Source: Caballeronia sp. BR00000012568055 | GTDB lineage: Bacteria > Pseudomonadota > Gammaproteobacteria > Burkholderiales > Burkholderiaceae | Direction: 5' to 3' | Assembly: GCF_029439455.1 (NCBI RefSeq) | Contig: NZ_JAQFVG010000251.1 | Span: 43,170-107,169, forward strand | DNA length: 64,000 bases | Shown: positions 10,074 to 19,916 of the stretch, in pieces | Position numbering within the stretch: position 1 is the stretch's first letter | How the letters are laid out: each line of letters begins with the position of its first letter | Program-made: the position numbers and the translations under genes | The notes under the pieces: generated by a model | Databases searched by the model: none | What the model was told of the DNA's origin: nothing | What the model saw: the letters and a program-made list of their open reading frames with translations, nothing else

Positions 10074-13000
10074 TTAGCGCACCACCGCCGCATTCAACGC
10101 GTTCATCAACGCGAGCGGATCGTAGGGCTTGCGCAATTGGATCGCGCGGGGCAGGGCGCGGCGTTCATCGTCGGTGAGCGTGAGATCGTAGCCGGTGACG
10201 AAGACCACGCCGAGATGCGGCGCATCGCGGCAGGCGTTCATCGCGAGGCGCACGCCGGATTCGCCCGCTAAATCCACATCCGTTAGCAGCACTTCGAAGC
10301 GCTGTTCGCGCAAGTGCGTCAACGCTTCATCGACGGAACCGGCTTCGGTCAGATCCAGCCCGAAAGTGCGCAGCAATTCCGCGCTGCTCGCCCGCACCAG
10401 TTCGTTATCCTCGACGAAAAGTACGCGCATGCGCGCCATCGCGTCCACGGCGTCGGGTTGCGGCGCGTCCACCGTCACGGCGGCAGGCGCATCTTCGATA
10501 CGCGAATGCAGCCCGAGCACATGCCGCACCTTGCGCGCCAACGCCTCGTGCGTATAAGGCTTGCTCAGCAAGTCGATGCCCTCGTCCAGCCTTCCCGCAT
10601 GCACGATGGCGTTATCCGTATAACCCGACGTGAACAGCACCGCGATGCCCGGCACGCGTTCGCGTGCCTTACGCGCGAGTTCGGTGCTGCGCAGCGGGCC
10701 GGGCATCACGACATCGGTGAACAAGAGGTCGATCGGCACGCCGCTTTCGACGATCGCCAGCGCGCTCTGCGCATCCTTCGCGCGCAGCACGCGATAACCC
10801 AAATCGCCGAGCATCGCGACGACGGTGGCGCGCACTTCCTCGTCGTCTTCGACCACCAGAATGGTTTCGCTGCCGCCCTTGGCCGGACCAGTATCGATAT
10901 CGGTTTCGAGGTCTTCTTCCTGTTTCGCGCGCGGCAGATAGATGCGCACCGTGGTGCCGTGGCCTTCCTCGCTGTACACCTTCACGTGCCCGCCGGATTG
11001 CTTGACGAAGCCGTAGACCATCGACAGACCCAGTCCCGTGCCTTGTCCTTCGCGCTTGGTGGTGAAGAACGGCTCGAAGGCGCGTTCCAGCACTTCGGGC
11101 GACATGCCCGCGCCGGTATCGGTGACGGCGACCATCACGTACTGGCCGGCCGTGACTTCGGCGTGGCGCAGCGCGTAGGCTTCATCGAGCGAGGCGTTGC
11201 CGGCTTCGATGGTCAGCTTGCCGTGACCGCTCATCGCGTCGCGCTCGTTGATCGCCAGATTGAGCAGCGCGTTTTCCACCTGAAATGGATCGACCAGCGT
11301 GTTCCACAAGCCGCCCGTCACCACCGTTTCTATTTCGATGCCATCGCCCAGGGCGCGGCGGAACATATCGTCGAGACCGCGTACGAAGCGGCCGAGATTC
11401 ACCACCTTCCGCGCGAGCGGCTGGCGTCGTCCGAACGCGAGCAATTGCGAAGCGAGATTCGCGCCGCGCGCCACGCCCGCAAGCGCGCTGCGCACGCGTT
11501 GCTCGGGCTTTTCGCTGCCCGCGACGTCCTTCGCCAGCAATTGCAGATTGCCGCCGATCACCTGCAACAGGTTATTGAAGTCGTGCGCCACGCCGCCCGT
11601 CAGCTTGCCGATGGCCTCCATCTTCTGCGCCATCCGCAGCGCTTCCTCGGCGTGCCGCAGCGCGTCGGCGGTTTCGCGGTCGGTGGTGACGTCGCGGCCC
11701 ACGCCATGAATGCGCCGCGTATGCGGATCGAGCGACAGATTCCACGCGATCCACCGCCAGCCCTGATCCACGCGTCCGAGCCGGCATTCGTAACGCACCG
11801 GCACGCCCGTTTCCCGCAGCCGGTCCAGTTCGATGGAAACGGCGGCCACATCGTCCGTATGCACCAGATCGAGCATGGTGCGCGCGTGCAGGCGTTCGAG
11901 GTCCATGCCGAGCACCGTGGACCACGACGGACTCACGCGAAGCAGTGCGCCGTCGAAACTGGTCACGGCGAACAGATCCTCGCTCAGTTCCCACAGACGA
12001 TCGCGATCCGCGACGGCATCCGCGACGCGGCGTTCAAGCGTTTCGTTCAGCTCGCGCAGCGCGGCCTGCGCCTTGGTGCGCTCGGTGATCTCGTCCTGCG
12101 CCGCCTGGAAGAGCCGCGCATTGTCGATGGCGATCGCCGCCTGCGCCGCGATGCCGGTGAGGATGCGCTCGGCGCGTTCATCGAATATGCCGGGTTCGGG
12201 GTGGCCGAAGAACAGCCCGCCCAGCACTTCGCCATTACGCGATACGACCGGCGCGGCGAGATAGCTCACCACGCCCAAGTGTCCCTTCGGCATGCCGTGA
12301 TGCGGCGCGTTCTGGCCGTAGCGCGGATCCTTCGTGATGTCGTCCGAGCGCACGATGCCTTCGCCGCCGAAAGTCGGCCCGAAGACCGCCGTATTACGCG
12401 GCATCGGAAATTGGGAGAAGGTGTCGGTCGGTACGCCGGAAAGCGTGTAGAGCGTGTAGCGGCCACCTGCTTCGTCGAGCACGTTGTAGAAGAACGAGCC
12501 GAAGGCCGCGCCCGTGAGTTCGGTGGCGGCATCGACCACGACCTGCACCGCGCGCGATAAATCCAGTTCGCCTGCCACCGCCGTGCCCACACGATTCAGC
12601 ACTTCCAGCATGCGCGATTCCTCGCGCAGCTTCTGCTCCGTCTCGCGCCGCAAGCGCGCCAGCCGCAGATTGCTCGACACGCGCGCCAGCAACTCGCGCG
12701 CGGAAAACGGCTTGGTCAGATAATCGTCCGCGCCCGCTTCGAGACCGCCCACGCGCGCTTCTTCACCCGCGCGCGCCGACAGCAGCACGACCGGCGTGTC
12801 GCGGAGCACGTCGTCGGCGCGGATCGCGCGTAGCAGGCCGAAGCCGTCGAGGCGCGGCATCATCACGTCCGAGACGATCACTTCCGGCGACAGATCGCGG
12901 ACCATTTGCAAAGCGTCTTCGCCATTGGCGGCGACGCTGACTTCGTGGCCCGCCGAGGCAAGCATGCGGCGCATGTAGTCGCGCAGATCGGCGTTGTCAT

Positions 13001-14906
13001 CGACCACGAGCACGCGGCCCTGCACGTCCGCATAAGCCGACTGCATGTCTGATGCACCGAGCGGCGCGTGATCGGCATCGGACAGCAGGACGTCTTCGCG
13101 ATCCGGACTCCAGCGCAGCGCTTCGTTTACATAGGAGCGCGCGCCGCTGCTCGCCTGCGCGTGCGACAAACCTTCCGCCGATTCCGACGCCGCCGGCAGC
13201 GTAATCACGAAGCGCGTGCCTTCGCCCAGCGTGCTGTCGGCATCGATGGTGCCGCCGTGCAGCTTGACCAGTTCCTGCACCATCGCCAGACCAATCCCGC
13301 TGCCTTCCACCGATCGTCCTGCCGCGCCCGCCACGCGATGAAACCGCTCGAACACGCGCGCCAGTTCCTGCTTCGAAATGCCGATGCCGGTATCGCGCAC
13401 GCTCATTTCGATATCGCCCGCCGCGTTATGGCCGAGCGCGATCTCGATGGTCCCTTCGAAGGTGAACTTGTACGCATTCGACAGCAGATTCATCACGACT
13501 TTTTCCCACATGTCGCGATCCACCGCCGCGACGATGGGCTCCGCCGCCATGTCGATATACAGCCGCAGACCCGCCGTCTCGATCGCCGAACGGAACAGCG
13601 AGGCGAGTTCTACCGTGAACGCGGTGAGATCCGTGCGCTGCACGTGCATTTCGATCCGGCCCGCCTCGATGCGCGAGAAGTCCAGCAGCGCATTCACGAG
13701 CTTGAGCAGCCGCAGCCCGTTGCGGTGCATGATTTCGATGATGCGCACGTCCTCGCGCCCGATGCGTTCGGGTTTGGCGAGCATTTCTTCGAGCGGCCCG
13801 AGCATCAGCGTGAGCGGCGTTCTGAACTCGTGGCTGATATTGGAAAAGAACGTGGTCTTGGCGCGATCGACTTCCGCGAGCGCTTCGGCGCGGCGGCGTT
13901 CTTCGTCGTACGCGTGCGCATAGCCGATGGCCGCGCCGATCTGCCCCGCGACCAGATTCATGAACGCGCGATACGCTTCATCGAATAGCCGATACGGATT
14001 GAGGCCCGCGACCAGCACGGCGGCGCGTCCCGTTTCGCCCGATGGCGCAATCGGGATCAGCGCCGCGCGTTGGGGCGCGACATTCCATGCGCCGGCGGGC
14101 AGCGGGGTATCGAAAACGTGATCGAGGTTGGTGACGAGGCGCACCTGATTGCTGCGCAAGGTGTCCTGAAGCGGCCACGACGCCACGCGCGCCGCCGCAT
14201 GTTCCGGTTCGATACCGCTCGTGCCGACCAGCGTCGCCGTATCGCCGCCCGGCTCGATCGCATAGAGCAGCGCGAAGGGCAGATCGCGCGGGGCGGTGCC
14301 GAGCGCTTTCATCGAGAGCGCGCAGGCGTCCTGCCAGGTGCGCGCCTTCGCCGCCGATGCCGCCAGTTCGCGCAGCACGCCTAGTTGGCGCTCGCCGAGC
14401 ACGCGCTGTGTATCGTCGCTGTTGGCGCAGATGATGCCGCCCGCGCCGCCGCGATCGTCGGGAATCGGGCTGTAGGAAAACGTGTAGTACGTTTCCTCCG
14501 GAAAACCGTTGCGCTCCATGATGAGCAACTTCTGCTCGACGAACGTCCCTTCGATACCAGCGAGCGCCGTATCCAGCAACGGACCGATATCGCTCCAGAT
14601 TTCGCGCCAGACAACCGAAGTCGGCTGACCGAGCGCCTGCGGATGCTTGCCGCCGATGATGGACTTGTAAGGGTCGTTATAGAAAAACAGCAGCTCCGGG
14701 CCCCAGCCGACCCAGATCGGCTGGCGCGACGTGAGCATGATGCGGATCGCCGTTTTGAGGCTTTGTGGCCAGTGCTCGGGCGAGCCGAGCGACGTTTGCG
14801 TCCAGTCGTGATTGCGGATCAGCGCGCCCATTTCACCGCCGCCCAGCAGAAAGCTCGGGTCGAGCCCGTCTGCTCTCGTATCGGGGATCAAATGGTCAGC
14901 TTTCAC
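10074..14906 (-). CDS. Hybrid sensor histidine kinase with two kinase cores and three receivers
   Basis: At 1610 residues this is a complex multi-domain kinase. Order: PAS-like region (about 30-165), GAF-like region (185-330), HisKA with H359 in S-H-E-F-R-T-P, HATPase (to about 575), receiver with D680 (V-S-D-V-M-M-P), GAF (about 770-930), PAS (about 960-1085), second HisKA with H1108 in A-H-D-F-N-N, second HATPase (G-T-G-L-G-L-S), receiver with D1398, receiver with D1543. It is predicted soluble, with no transmembrane segment seen. The two H-boxes are of different type (HEFRTP and HDFNN), which suggests a fusion of two kinase systems. It starts with GTG, preceded by a GAGGAG-like ribosome site 11 bp upstream. 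No DNA-binding output domain is present and no partner regulator is adjacent. The signal is unknown. Confidence 0.9.
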   Translation of the reverse strand: MKADHLIPDTRADGLDPSFLLGGGEMGALIRNHDWTQTSLGSPEHWPQSLKTAIRIMLTSRQPIWVGWGPELLFFYNDPYKSIIGGKHPQALGQPTSVVWREIWSDIGPLLDTALAGIEGTFVEQKLLIMERNGFPEETYYTFSYSPIPDDRGGAGGIICANSDDTQRVLGERQLGVLRELAASAAKARTWQDACALSMKALGTAPRDLPFALLYAIEPGGDTATLVGTSGIEPEHAAARVASWPLQDTLRSNQVRLVTNLDHVFDTPLPAGAWNVAPQRAALIPIAPSGETGRAAVLVAGLNPYRLFDEAYRAFMNLVAGQIGAAIGYAHAYDEERRRAEALAEVDRAKTTFFSNISHEFRTPLTLMLGPLEEMLAKPERIGREDVRIIEIMHRNGLRLLKLVNALLDFSRIEAGRIEMHVQRTDLTAFTVELASLFRSAIETAGLRLYIDMAAEPIVAAVDRDMWEKVVMNLLSNAYKFTFEGTIEIALGHNAAGDIEMSVRDTGIGISKQELARVFERFHRVAGAAGRSVEGSGIGLAMVQELVKLHGGTIDADSTLGEGTRFVITLPAASESAEGLSHAQASSGARSYVNEALRWSPDREDVLLSDADHAPLGASDMQSAYADVQGRVLVVDDNADLRDYMRRMLASAGHEVSVAANGEDALQMVRDLSPEVIVSDVMMPRLDGFGLLRAIRADDVLRDTPVVLLSARAGEEARVGGLEAGADDYLTKPFSARELLARVSSNLRLARLRRETEQKLREESRMLEVLNRVGTAVAGELDLSRAVQVVVDAATELTGAAFGSFFYNVLDEAGGRYTLYTLSGVPTDTFSQFPMPRNTAVFGPTFGGEGIVRSDDITKDPRYGQNAPHHGMPKGHLGVVSYLAAPVVSRNGEVLGGLFFGHPEPGIFDERAERILTGIAAQAAIAIDNARLFQAAQDEITERTKAQAALRELNETLERRVADAVADRDRLWELSEDLFAVTSFDGALLRVSPSWSTVLGMDLERLHARTMLDLVHTDDVAAVSIELDRLRETGVPVRYECRLGRVDQGWRWIAWNLSLDPHTRRIHGVGRDVTTDRETADALRHAEEALRMAQKMEAIGKLTGGVAHDFNNLLQVIGGNLQLLAKDVAGSEKPEQRVRSALAGVARGANLASQLLAFGRRQPLARKVVNLGRFVRGLDDMFRRALGDGIEIETVVTGGLWNTLVDPFQVENALLNLAINERDAMSGHGKLTIEAGNASLDEAYALRHAEVTAGQYVMVAVTDTGAGMSPEVLERAFEPFFTTKREGQGTGLGLSMVYGFVKQSGGHVKVYSEEGHGTTVRIYLPRAKQEEDLETDIDTGPAKGGSETILVVEDDEEVRATVVAMLGDLGYRVLRAKDAQSALAIVESGVPIDLLFTDVVMPGPLRSTELARKARERVPGIAVLFTSGYTDNAIVHAGRLDEGIDLLSKPYTHEALARKVRHVLGLHSRIEDAPAAVTVDAPQPDAVDAMARMRVLFVEDNELVRASSAELLRTFGLDLTEAGSVDEALTHLREQRFEVLLTDVDLAGESGVRLAMNACRDAPHLGVVFVTGYDLTLTDDERRALPRAIQLRKPYDPLALMNALNAAVVR

Positions 14907-15093
14907 CGACGGCGTGTCTCCTCGCGGCGCATGAACAGGGGTGACGCGGCGGCCCCGCGCGCAGGTTCAGACGTGCGGCGCGGCTAGGCTCTCAAAAGAT
15001 GGATGCGCCCGCTGTAACGATGCAGACGGGCGTGTTCGGATTCTCGCACGGAACGCGCGGACGTTTCAGTTTCGTGCGGTCAGTTTCCCGCGA

Positions 15094-15882
15094 TCATTTT
15101 CCATCGATAGGATCGAGGCCCGTGGCTTTGACCGTCTCCAGCGCCTCGGGCGACGCCAGATAGCGGAGCAGGGCGCGCGCTTCCTCGGGATGCTTCGCGC
15201 CTGCGGGAATGCCGGCGGCATAGCGCGTGACGGATTGCATGGGTTCCGGAATCCGGCCGACGAATTGCGCGCCCTTTACCGGCAACAACTCGCTGACCTG
15301 CTGAAATCCCATTTCGTACTGGCCATCCGCGACGACGGACGCGACCGGAATCTTTGGCACCATCTTCGCCTTCGGTCTGACCTGATCTTCGATGCCGAGC
15401 TTTTTGAACATCTCGTTCTGAATGTAGACGCCGCTCGCGCTATCCGAATACGCAATCGATTTCGCCTGCAGCAGCGTATTGCGCAGCGCATCCACCGTGC
15501 CGATATCGGGTTTCGCCGCGCCCTCGCGCACCGACAAGCCGATGCGCGAATCCGCCAGTTCCACGCGTGAGCCGGGTATCACCTTGCCCTGTTTGATGAG
15601 GTCGTCGAGCGCATAGCCGACCATGATGACGACGTCCGCCGGTTCGCCGCGCGCGAGGCGATTGGGAATCGCTTCGGGCGATTTGCCCATCGAGGGGCCG
15701 AGCGTGGTGTCGAGTGTATTGCCGGTATCGGAAGCGAACTTCGGCCCGAGGATTTTGTACGCTGCGGTGAATCCGCCCGAACTCATCACGTGCAGTTCGG
15801 CGGCTTGCGCGGCGACGGGATTGAGGGAAATGAATGCGGGGAAAAGCGCAGCAATGGCCGCGCGGGCGATACAGTTTTTCAT
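15094..15882 (-). CDS. ModA-like periplasmic substrate-binding protein (orphan)
   Basis: A 262-residue protein with a clear signal peptide (cleavage near A-Q-A-A-E, about residue 29), followed by a type II periplasmic binding fold. Typical ModA-family elements are S-S-G-G-F near the N-terminus, G-E-P-A-D-V-V in the middle and D-S-A-S-G-V-Y later. ModA proteins bind molybdate/tungstate, but many ModA-like proteins bind other small anions or organic ligands. No ModB or ModC gene lies nearby, so the substrate cannot be deduced. I placed the start at the ATG before M-K-N-C because the leader begins there; a longer frame extends to 16266 but its extra residues do not resemble a protein. Confidence 0.8.
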   Translation of the reverse strand: MKNCIARAAIAALFPAFISLNPVAAQAAELHVMSSGGFTAAYKILGPKFASDTGNTLDTTLGPSMGKSPEAIPNRLARGEPADVVIMVGYALDDLIKQGKVIPGSRVELADSRIGLSVREGAAKPDIGTVDALRNTLLQAKSIAYSDSASGVYIQNEMFKKLGIEDQVRPKAKMVPKIPVASVVADGQYEMGFQQVSELLPVKGAQFVGRIPEPMQSVTRYAAGIPAGAKHPEEARALLRYLASPEALETVKATGLDPIDGK

Positions 15883-16050
15883 GAGGTTCGATCCGTTCGG
15901 TGCGGTTTTTTTGCCATATCGTTTCGCACTATACGGGATCGGCTCCGAAGCCTTGTCCTGGCGCGTGCGGAACACTAATTGCTGCGGCAGTCTCACCTCG
16001 AATGAGACGCTTTGTCGTCGCTCGTCTACCGCACGATCCATATCCGACTT

Positions 16051-16305
16051 ATGCCGAAATCCTCGCCGCTCTCCGAAGGCTCCGTCTATGAAGGCTTCGA
16101 TATTTACGCGTCTTATGTGGTGAATGCGACGGGCCTGCACGTCGGCACATTGAAGGTGGTCAGAAAACGCGACAAGCGCGTGCTCTATCCGTTCGATGGC
16201 TGCGAGACCATCGGCCCGTACGAGTCGAGTGAAGATGCGCGCAAGGCCGCGCAGGTGCTCGGACAAAGATTGGTCGAAGCGGATATCGCCAATCCGGAGC
16301 CTTGA
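16051..16305 (+). CDS. DUF6723-like small protein
   Basis: Encodes 84 residues from the ATG at 16051, or 97 from an ATG at 16012. The core Y-E-G-F-D-I-Y-A-S-Y-V-V-N, V-L-Y-P-F-D-G-C-E and G-P-Y-E-S matches small proteins I associate with DUF6723, common in Burkholderia-group genomes. Function is unknown. It appears soluble and has no signal peptide. It is divergent from the ModA-like gene and convergent with the sugar permease gene, 21 bp away. Confidence 0.6.
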   Translation: MPKSSPLSEGSVYEGFDIYASYVVNATGLHVGTLKVVRKRDKRVLYPFDGCETIGPYESSEDARKAAQVLGQRLVEADIANPEP

Positions 16306-16326
16306 GTCTGCTCACTCAGCGCCGAC

Positions 16327-17283
16327 TCAGTGCGCCACCTTCACCGTCTTCCCGCCGCGCTTCAGCACTCTGGCCTGCAAGACGATCACCAGCAGCAGGA
16401 ACAAACCGCGAATCACCGACTGCCAGTAAGCCGACAAGCTGATATACCCCAGCCCGTTTTCGAAGTTGAGCAGGTTGAACACCAGTCCGAGCAGCGCGAC
16501 ACCGGCAATCGTCATCGCGATCGAGCCTTCGCCGCCCGTCAGACGCGTGCCGCCGAGCACGACAGCGGAAATCGCGAACAGCTCCCAGCCGACGCCTTCG
16601 TTCGGCTGTCCCGCGCCGAACTGCGCTGCCAGAATCGCCCCGGCGATACCCGCGAGCAGTCCGCTCACCGCGTACACCGCCACCAGCGTGCGATCGACAT
16701 TCATCCCCATCAATCGCGATGCCTCTTCGCTGCCGCCGATCGCCAGCGCGTGCCGCCCGAAGCGCGCCGAGCGCAACGCGATCCAGCCCAGAATTGCCGC
16801 CACCGCCGATACGACGCCCGGAATCGGCAGGCCGAAGATATCGCCCTGACCGAAGGCCGCGAAGCTCGTGTCGGACGCGATGCCGACCGCATCGTTATGG
16901 CCGAGCAGCAGCGCCAGACCATGCGCGCCGAGACTGGTCGCCAGCGTGACGATGAAGGGCAAAATCCGCATATGCGTAATCACCATGCCGTTGAGCAGAC
17001 CCACCGCCAGCCCGGCAATCGATCCGGCAAGCACGGCGACCAGGCCGCCATGCGGACTCGCCAGCGCCGACACCACGCTCGCCAGCGCCGCCACCGATCC
17101 CACCGACAGATCGATCCCGCCCGTGATGATCACGAACGCCATGCCGATGGAAATCAGCAGGAACATGGAGTTGTATCGCCAGAAGGAGAGGATGTTGTAG
17201 GCATCGGCGAAATGGTCGTAACGGGTCACGCCGAGTACGAGCAGCGCGGCCAGCGCGATCAGAATGGGCAAGTTCTTCTTCAT
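16327..17283 (-). CDS. Sugar ABC transporter permease (RbsC/YjfF type)
   Basis: A 318-residue membrane protein with about 8-10 hydrophobic segments and the hallmark G-G-I-D-L-S-V-G-S of BPD_transp_2 permeases (RbsC, XylH, YtfT, YjfF). V-L-G-G-T-R-L-T-G-G-E-G-S near residue 245 is the second family motif. It is the last gene of a four-gene importer operon (binding protein, ATPase, two permeases) and starts 7 bp after the first permease's stop. By position it corresponds to YjfF of the E. coli YtfQRT-YjfF galactofuranose system, with which the binding protein shares most similarity. Confidence 0.9.
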   Translation of the reverse strand: MKKNLPILIALAALLVLGVTRYDHFADAYNILSFWRYNSMFLLISIGMAFVIITGGIDLSVGSVAALASVVSALASPHGGLVAVLAGSIAGLAVGLLNGMVITHMRILPFIVTLATSLGAHGLALLLGHNDAVGIASDTSFAAFGQGDIFGLPIPGVVSAVAAILGWIALRSARFGRHALAIGGSEEASRLMGMNVDRTLVAVYAVSGLLAGIAGAILAAQFGAGQPNEGVGWELFAISAVVLGGTRLTGGEGSIAMTIAGVALLGLVFNLLNFENGLGYISLSAYWQSVIRGLFLLLVIVLQARVLKRGGKTVKVAH

Positions 17284-17290
17284 ATTCGAT

Positions 17291-18274
17291 TCAGCCTCGC
17301 TTTCTTTGCACGTACACGGCCGCGATGATGATGGCCGCTTTCAGCACCAGCGCCGCCGCATCCGGAATGCCGTGGGCGAGCAGCGTATAGCGCAATAACT
17401 GGATGATGAGCGCGCCGATCAGCGTGCCCGTGATGTACGCGCGTCCGCCCGTCAAGGCCGTGCCGCCGACCGCGACCGCCGCGATCGCATCCAGTTCGAC
17501 GCCAAGACCTACCACGTTCGCGTCCGACGACGAATTCACCGAGATCGAAATGAGTCCGGCCAGTCCCGCCAGCGCGGCGCACAGCGCGTAGGCGATCATC
17601 TTGACGCGCATGGTCGGAATGCCCGACAGATACGCCGCGTCCTCGTTGCCGCCCGTCACCAGCAGATACTTGCCAAACAGCGTCTTGCGCACGATCCACG
17701 TGAACAGCGCGACCAGCGCGAGCATCAGCAAAATCTGGAAGGGCACGCCCGCGATCTTGCCCAGCGCGATCCACTGAAACGTGGGATTGGTGAACGCCTG
17801 AAGGCTACCGTCCGTGACGACCTGCGCGATGCCGCGTCCGGCGATAAACAACACCAGCGTCGCGACAATCGGCTGCACGTTGAGCCGCGTCACCAACAAG
17901 CCATTGAATACGCCGCACAAGGCCGCCACGATAATCGGCAGCGTGAACGCGAGCACGATCCCGAGCGGCCCGTCGATATTCATAAACAGCATCGGCGCGA
18001 GCGCACCGGAGATCGCCATCGACGCACCCACGGACAAGTCGATGCCGCCCGTCGCCACCACCAGCGTCATGCCAATGCCGACGATCACGATCGTCACCAC
18101 CTGCGTCAGATTGACGTTGAAGGTTTGCAGCGACACGAAATGCTGCGTGAACAGCAGATTGAACACGATCATCGCCAGCAGCACGACGATCTCACGCTGG
18201 ATCGCCACGCCGCGTTTTTTCTTGACCGGCGCTTGTTGGACGATGGGCGCGGCGCTATGCGTCTTATCGATCAT
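17291..18274 (-). CDS. Sugar ABC transporter permease (YtfT type)
   Basis: A 327-residue permease of the BPD_transp_2 family with multiple transmembrane segments, G-G-I-D-L-S-V-G near residue 85 and V-G-G-T-A-L-T-G-G near residue 265. The start is the ATG of M-I-D-K-T-H, which overlaps the end of the upstream ATPase gene by 11 bp, a typical sign of translational coupling. An upstream in-frame start (18337) would lie wholly within the ATPase gene and add an arginine-rich tail, so I reject it. It forms the membrane channel with the second permease. Confidence 0.9.
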   Translation of the reverse strand: MIDKTHSAAPIVQQAPVKKKRGVAIQREIVVLLAMIVFNLLFTQHFVSLQTFNVNLTQVVTIVIVGIGMTLVVATGGIDLSVGASMAISGALAPMLFMNIDGPLGIVLAFTLPIIVAALCGVFNGLLVTRLNVQPIVATLVLFIAGRGIAQVVTDGSLQAFTNPTFQWIALGKIAGVPFQILLMLALVALFTWIVRKTLFGKYLLVTGGNEDAAYLSGIPTMRVKMIAYALCAALAGLAGLISISVNSSSDANVVGLGVELDAIAAVAVGGTALTGGRAYITGTLIGALIIQLLRYTLLAHGIPDAAALVLKAAIIIAAVYVQRKRG

Positions 18275-19826
18275 GTTTGGCTTCCTCCACCGCCTCGGCC
18301 AGCGTCGATTCGCGGCCCGCGCCGTACGCGATCGCATCCATGATCGAGGCTTCGTTCATCTGCGCGCCGTTGAGTTTCGCGACGGTCTGGCCATCGCGGA
18401 TCACGACCGCGCGGTCGGCCACCGCCGTCAGTTCTTCCAGTTCCGATGCCGACAGCAGCACGGCCAGCCCCGAATCGCGTAATTCGCGCACGATCTTGGC
18501 GACGTCCGCCTTCGCGCCGACGTCGATGCCGCGTGTGGGTTCATCGAGTAAAAGCAGGCGAGGGTGCGTGGCGAGCCAGCGCGCGAGCAGCACCTTTTGC
18601 TGATTGCCGCCCGAGAGCTCGCGGATCGGCTGATCGGGCGAACGCAGCTTGATACCGAGCGATTCGATAAAGCCATCGACGATTTCTTTTTGTTTGGCGA
18701 CATCGACCACGCCGCGTTTGGTCAGCATCGGCAGGCAGACCAGCGTGAGGTTGTCGCGCACGGACAGCTCCGGCACGATGCCTTCCGCCTTGCGATCTTC
18801 GGTCAGATAAGCGATGCCGCGTGCGATCGCGTCTTGCGGCGACTTGAGCGCGACCTCTTTCCCGTCGATGGACAGCGCGCCTTTCGCCGGCCGATCTGCG
18901 CCGAACAACAAGCGCATGGTTTCGGTGCGCCCCGAGCCGAGCAAACCGGCGAGCCCGACCGCTTCGCCCGCATGCACATCGAGCGATACGTCCGCGACTT
19001 TCGCGCCCGCCGCCAGTCCTTGCGCGCTCAATGCCACCGCGCCGCGCTTGGCGAGATTCGCGTCTTTCACCGCGCTGTCTTCCTGCACCACAGCGGCGAG
19101 CGTGCGCCCGAGCATGGTGGTGACGAGCTTGAGCTTGTCCATCTCCTGCATGCTGCTTTCGGCGACGGTTTGTCCATCGCGCATGACGGTGACGCGGTCG
19201 CACAGCGCATACAGTTCGTCCAGCCGATGTGATACGAAAATCACCGCGCGTCCATCGTCGCGTAATCGTCTGACCACGGTGAACAGCAACTCGACTTCGC
19301 GCTCGTCGAGCGAAGAAGTCGATTCATCCATGATCACCATCCGCGCGTCCGACGACACCGCCCGCGCCAGCGCGACCATCTGCTGAATCGCGCTGGAATA
19401 TTCACGCACGGGCTTTTTCACATCGATCTTCAGTCCGAACGATTCGAGCAATTCATCCGCGCGCCGCTGCACGCTTTTCCAGTCGATCAGACCGAAACGG
19501 CGCGGCTCGCGGCCCAGAAAAATATTTTCCGCGACCGAGCGGAACGGCACCAGATTGATCTCCTGATAGATCGTGCTGATGCCGGCTTCGCGCGCCTCTT
19601 TCGGCGTGCGGAAATCGATCTCGCGTCCATCGAATTTGATGCCGCCCGCGCTCTTGCGATACGCGCCGGTGAGAATCTTGATCAGCGTCGATTTACCCGC
19701 GCCGTTCTGGCCGATCAGCGCATGCACTTCGCCCGCCGCGACGGTCAGCCGCGCGTGCTTGAGCGCCGCGACGCCGCCGAAGGAAATATCGATGTCCTGC
19801 ATGTCCAGCAAGGGAGCCTGAGCCAT
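18264..19826 (-). CDS. ytfR: Sugar ABC transporter ATP-binding protein (YtfR/RbsA type, double ABC)
   Basis: This 520-residue protein is a tandem ABC ATPase of the RbsA/MglA class. The first half carries Walker A G-Q-N-G-A-G-K-S-T near residue 40 and an aspartate-rich Walker B with a variant signature (S-S-A-I-Q-Q). The second half has a degenerate P-loop region (G-L-L-G-S-G-R-T-E), a canonical L-S-G-G-N-Q-Q-K signature and L-L-L-D-E-P-T-R-G-I-D. Such asymmetry is normal for the class. It lies 90 bp after the binding-protein gene, with a terminator-like stem-loop between, and overlaps the next permease gene. Confidence 0.93.
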   Translation of the reverse strand: MAQAPLLDMQDIDISFGGVAALKHARLTVAAGEVHALIGQNGAGKSTLIKILTGAYRKSAGGIKFDGREIDFRTPKEAREAGISTIYQEINLVPFRSVAENIFLGREPRRFGLIDWKSVQRRADELLESFGLKIDVKKPVREYSSAIQQMVALARAVSSDARMVIMDESTSSLDEREVELLFTVVRRLRDDGRAVIFVSHRLDELYALCDRVTVMRDGQTVAESSMQEMDKLKLVTTMLGRTLAAVVQEDSAVKDANLAKRGAVALSAQGLAAGAKVADVSLDVHAGEAVGLAGLLGSGRTETMRLLFGADRPAKGALSIDGKEVALKSPQDAIARGIAYLTEDRKAEGIVPELSVRDNLTLVCLPMLTKRGVVDVAKQKEIVDGFIESLGIKLRSPDQPIRELSGGNQQKVLLARWLATHPRLLLLDEPTRGIDVGAKADVAKIVRELRDSGLAVLLSASELEELTAVADRAVVIRDGQTVAKLNGAQMNEASIMDAIAYGAGRESTLAEAVEEAKHDR

Positions 19827-19853
19827 CGTGCTTCATCCATCGTCATCGAAATG

Positions 19854-19891
19854 AAAAAGCGAGCGCCTGGCTTGAGAAAGCAAGCGCCCGC
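19854..19891 (-). terminator. Stem-loop with T-tract between binding-protein and ATPase genes
   Basis: Read on the minus strand, 19891-19859 forms an imperfect hairpin (outer GCG/CGC, inner GCTT-tctc-AAGC) followed by five T residues. In an importer operon such an attenuator would give more binding protein than membrane components. Confidence 0.6.
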
Positions 19892-19916
19892 AAAGGCACA
19901 CACACTTCGCTGAAGA

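Noticed and set aside
10314..12560. A 748-codon plus-strand frame opposite the hybrid kinase
   Set aside because: The product is compositionally odd (H, R, A) and antisense to a gene with intact kinase and receiver motifs.
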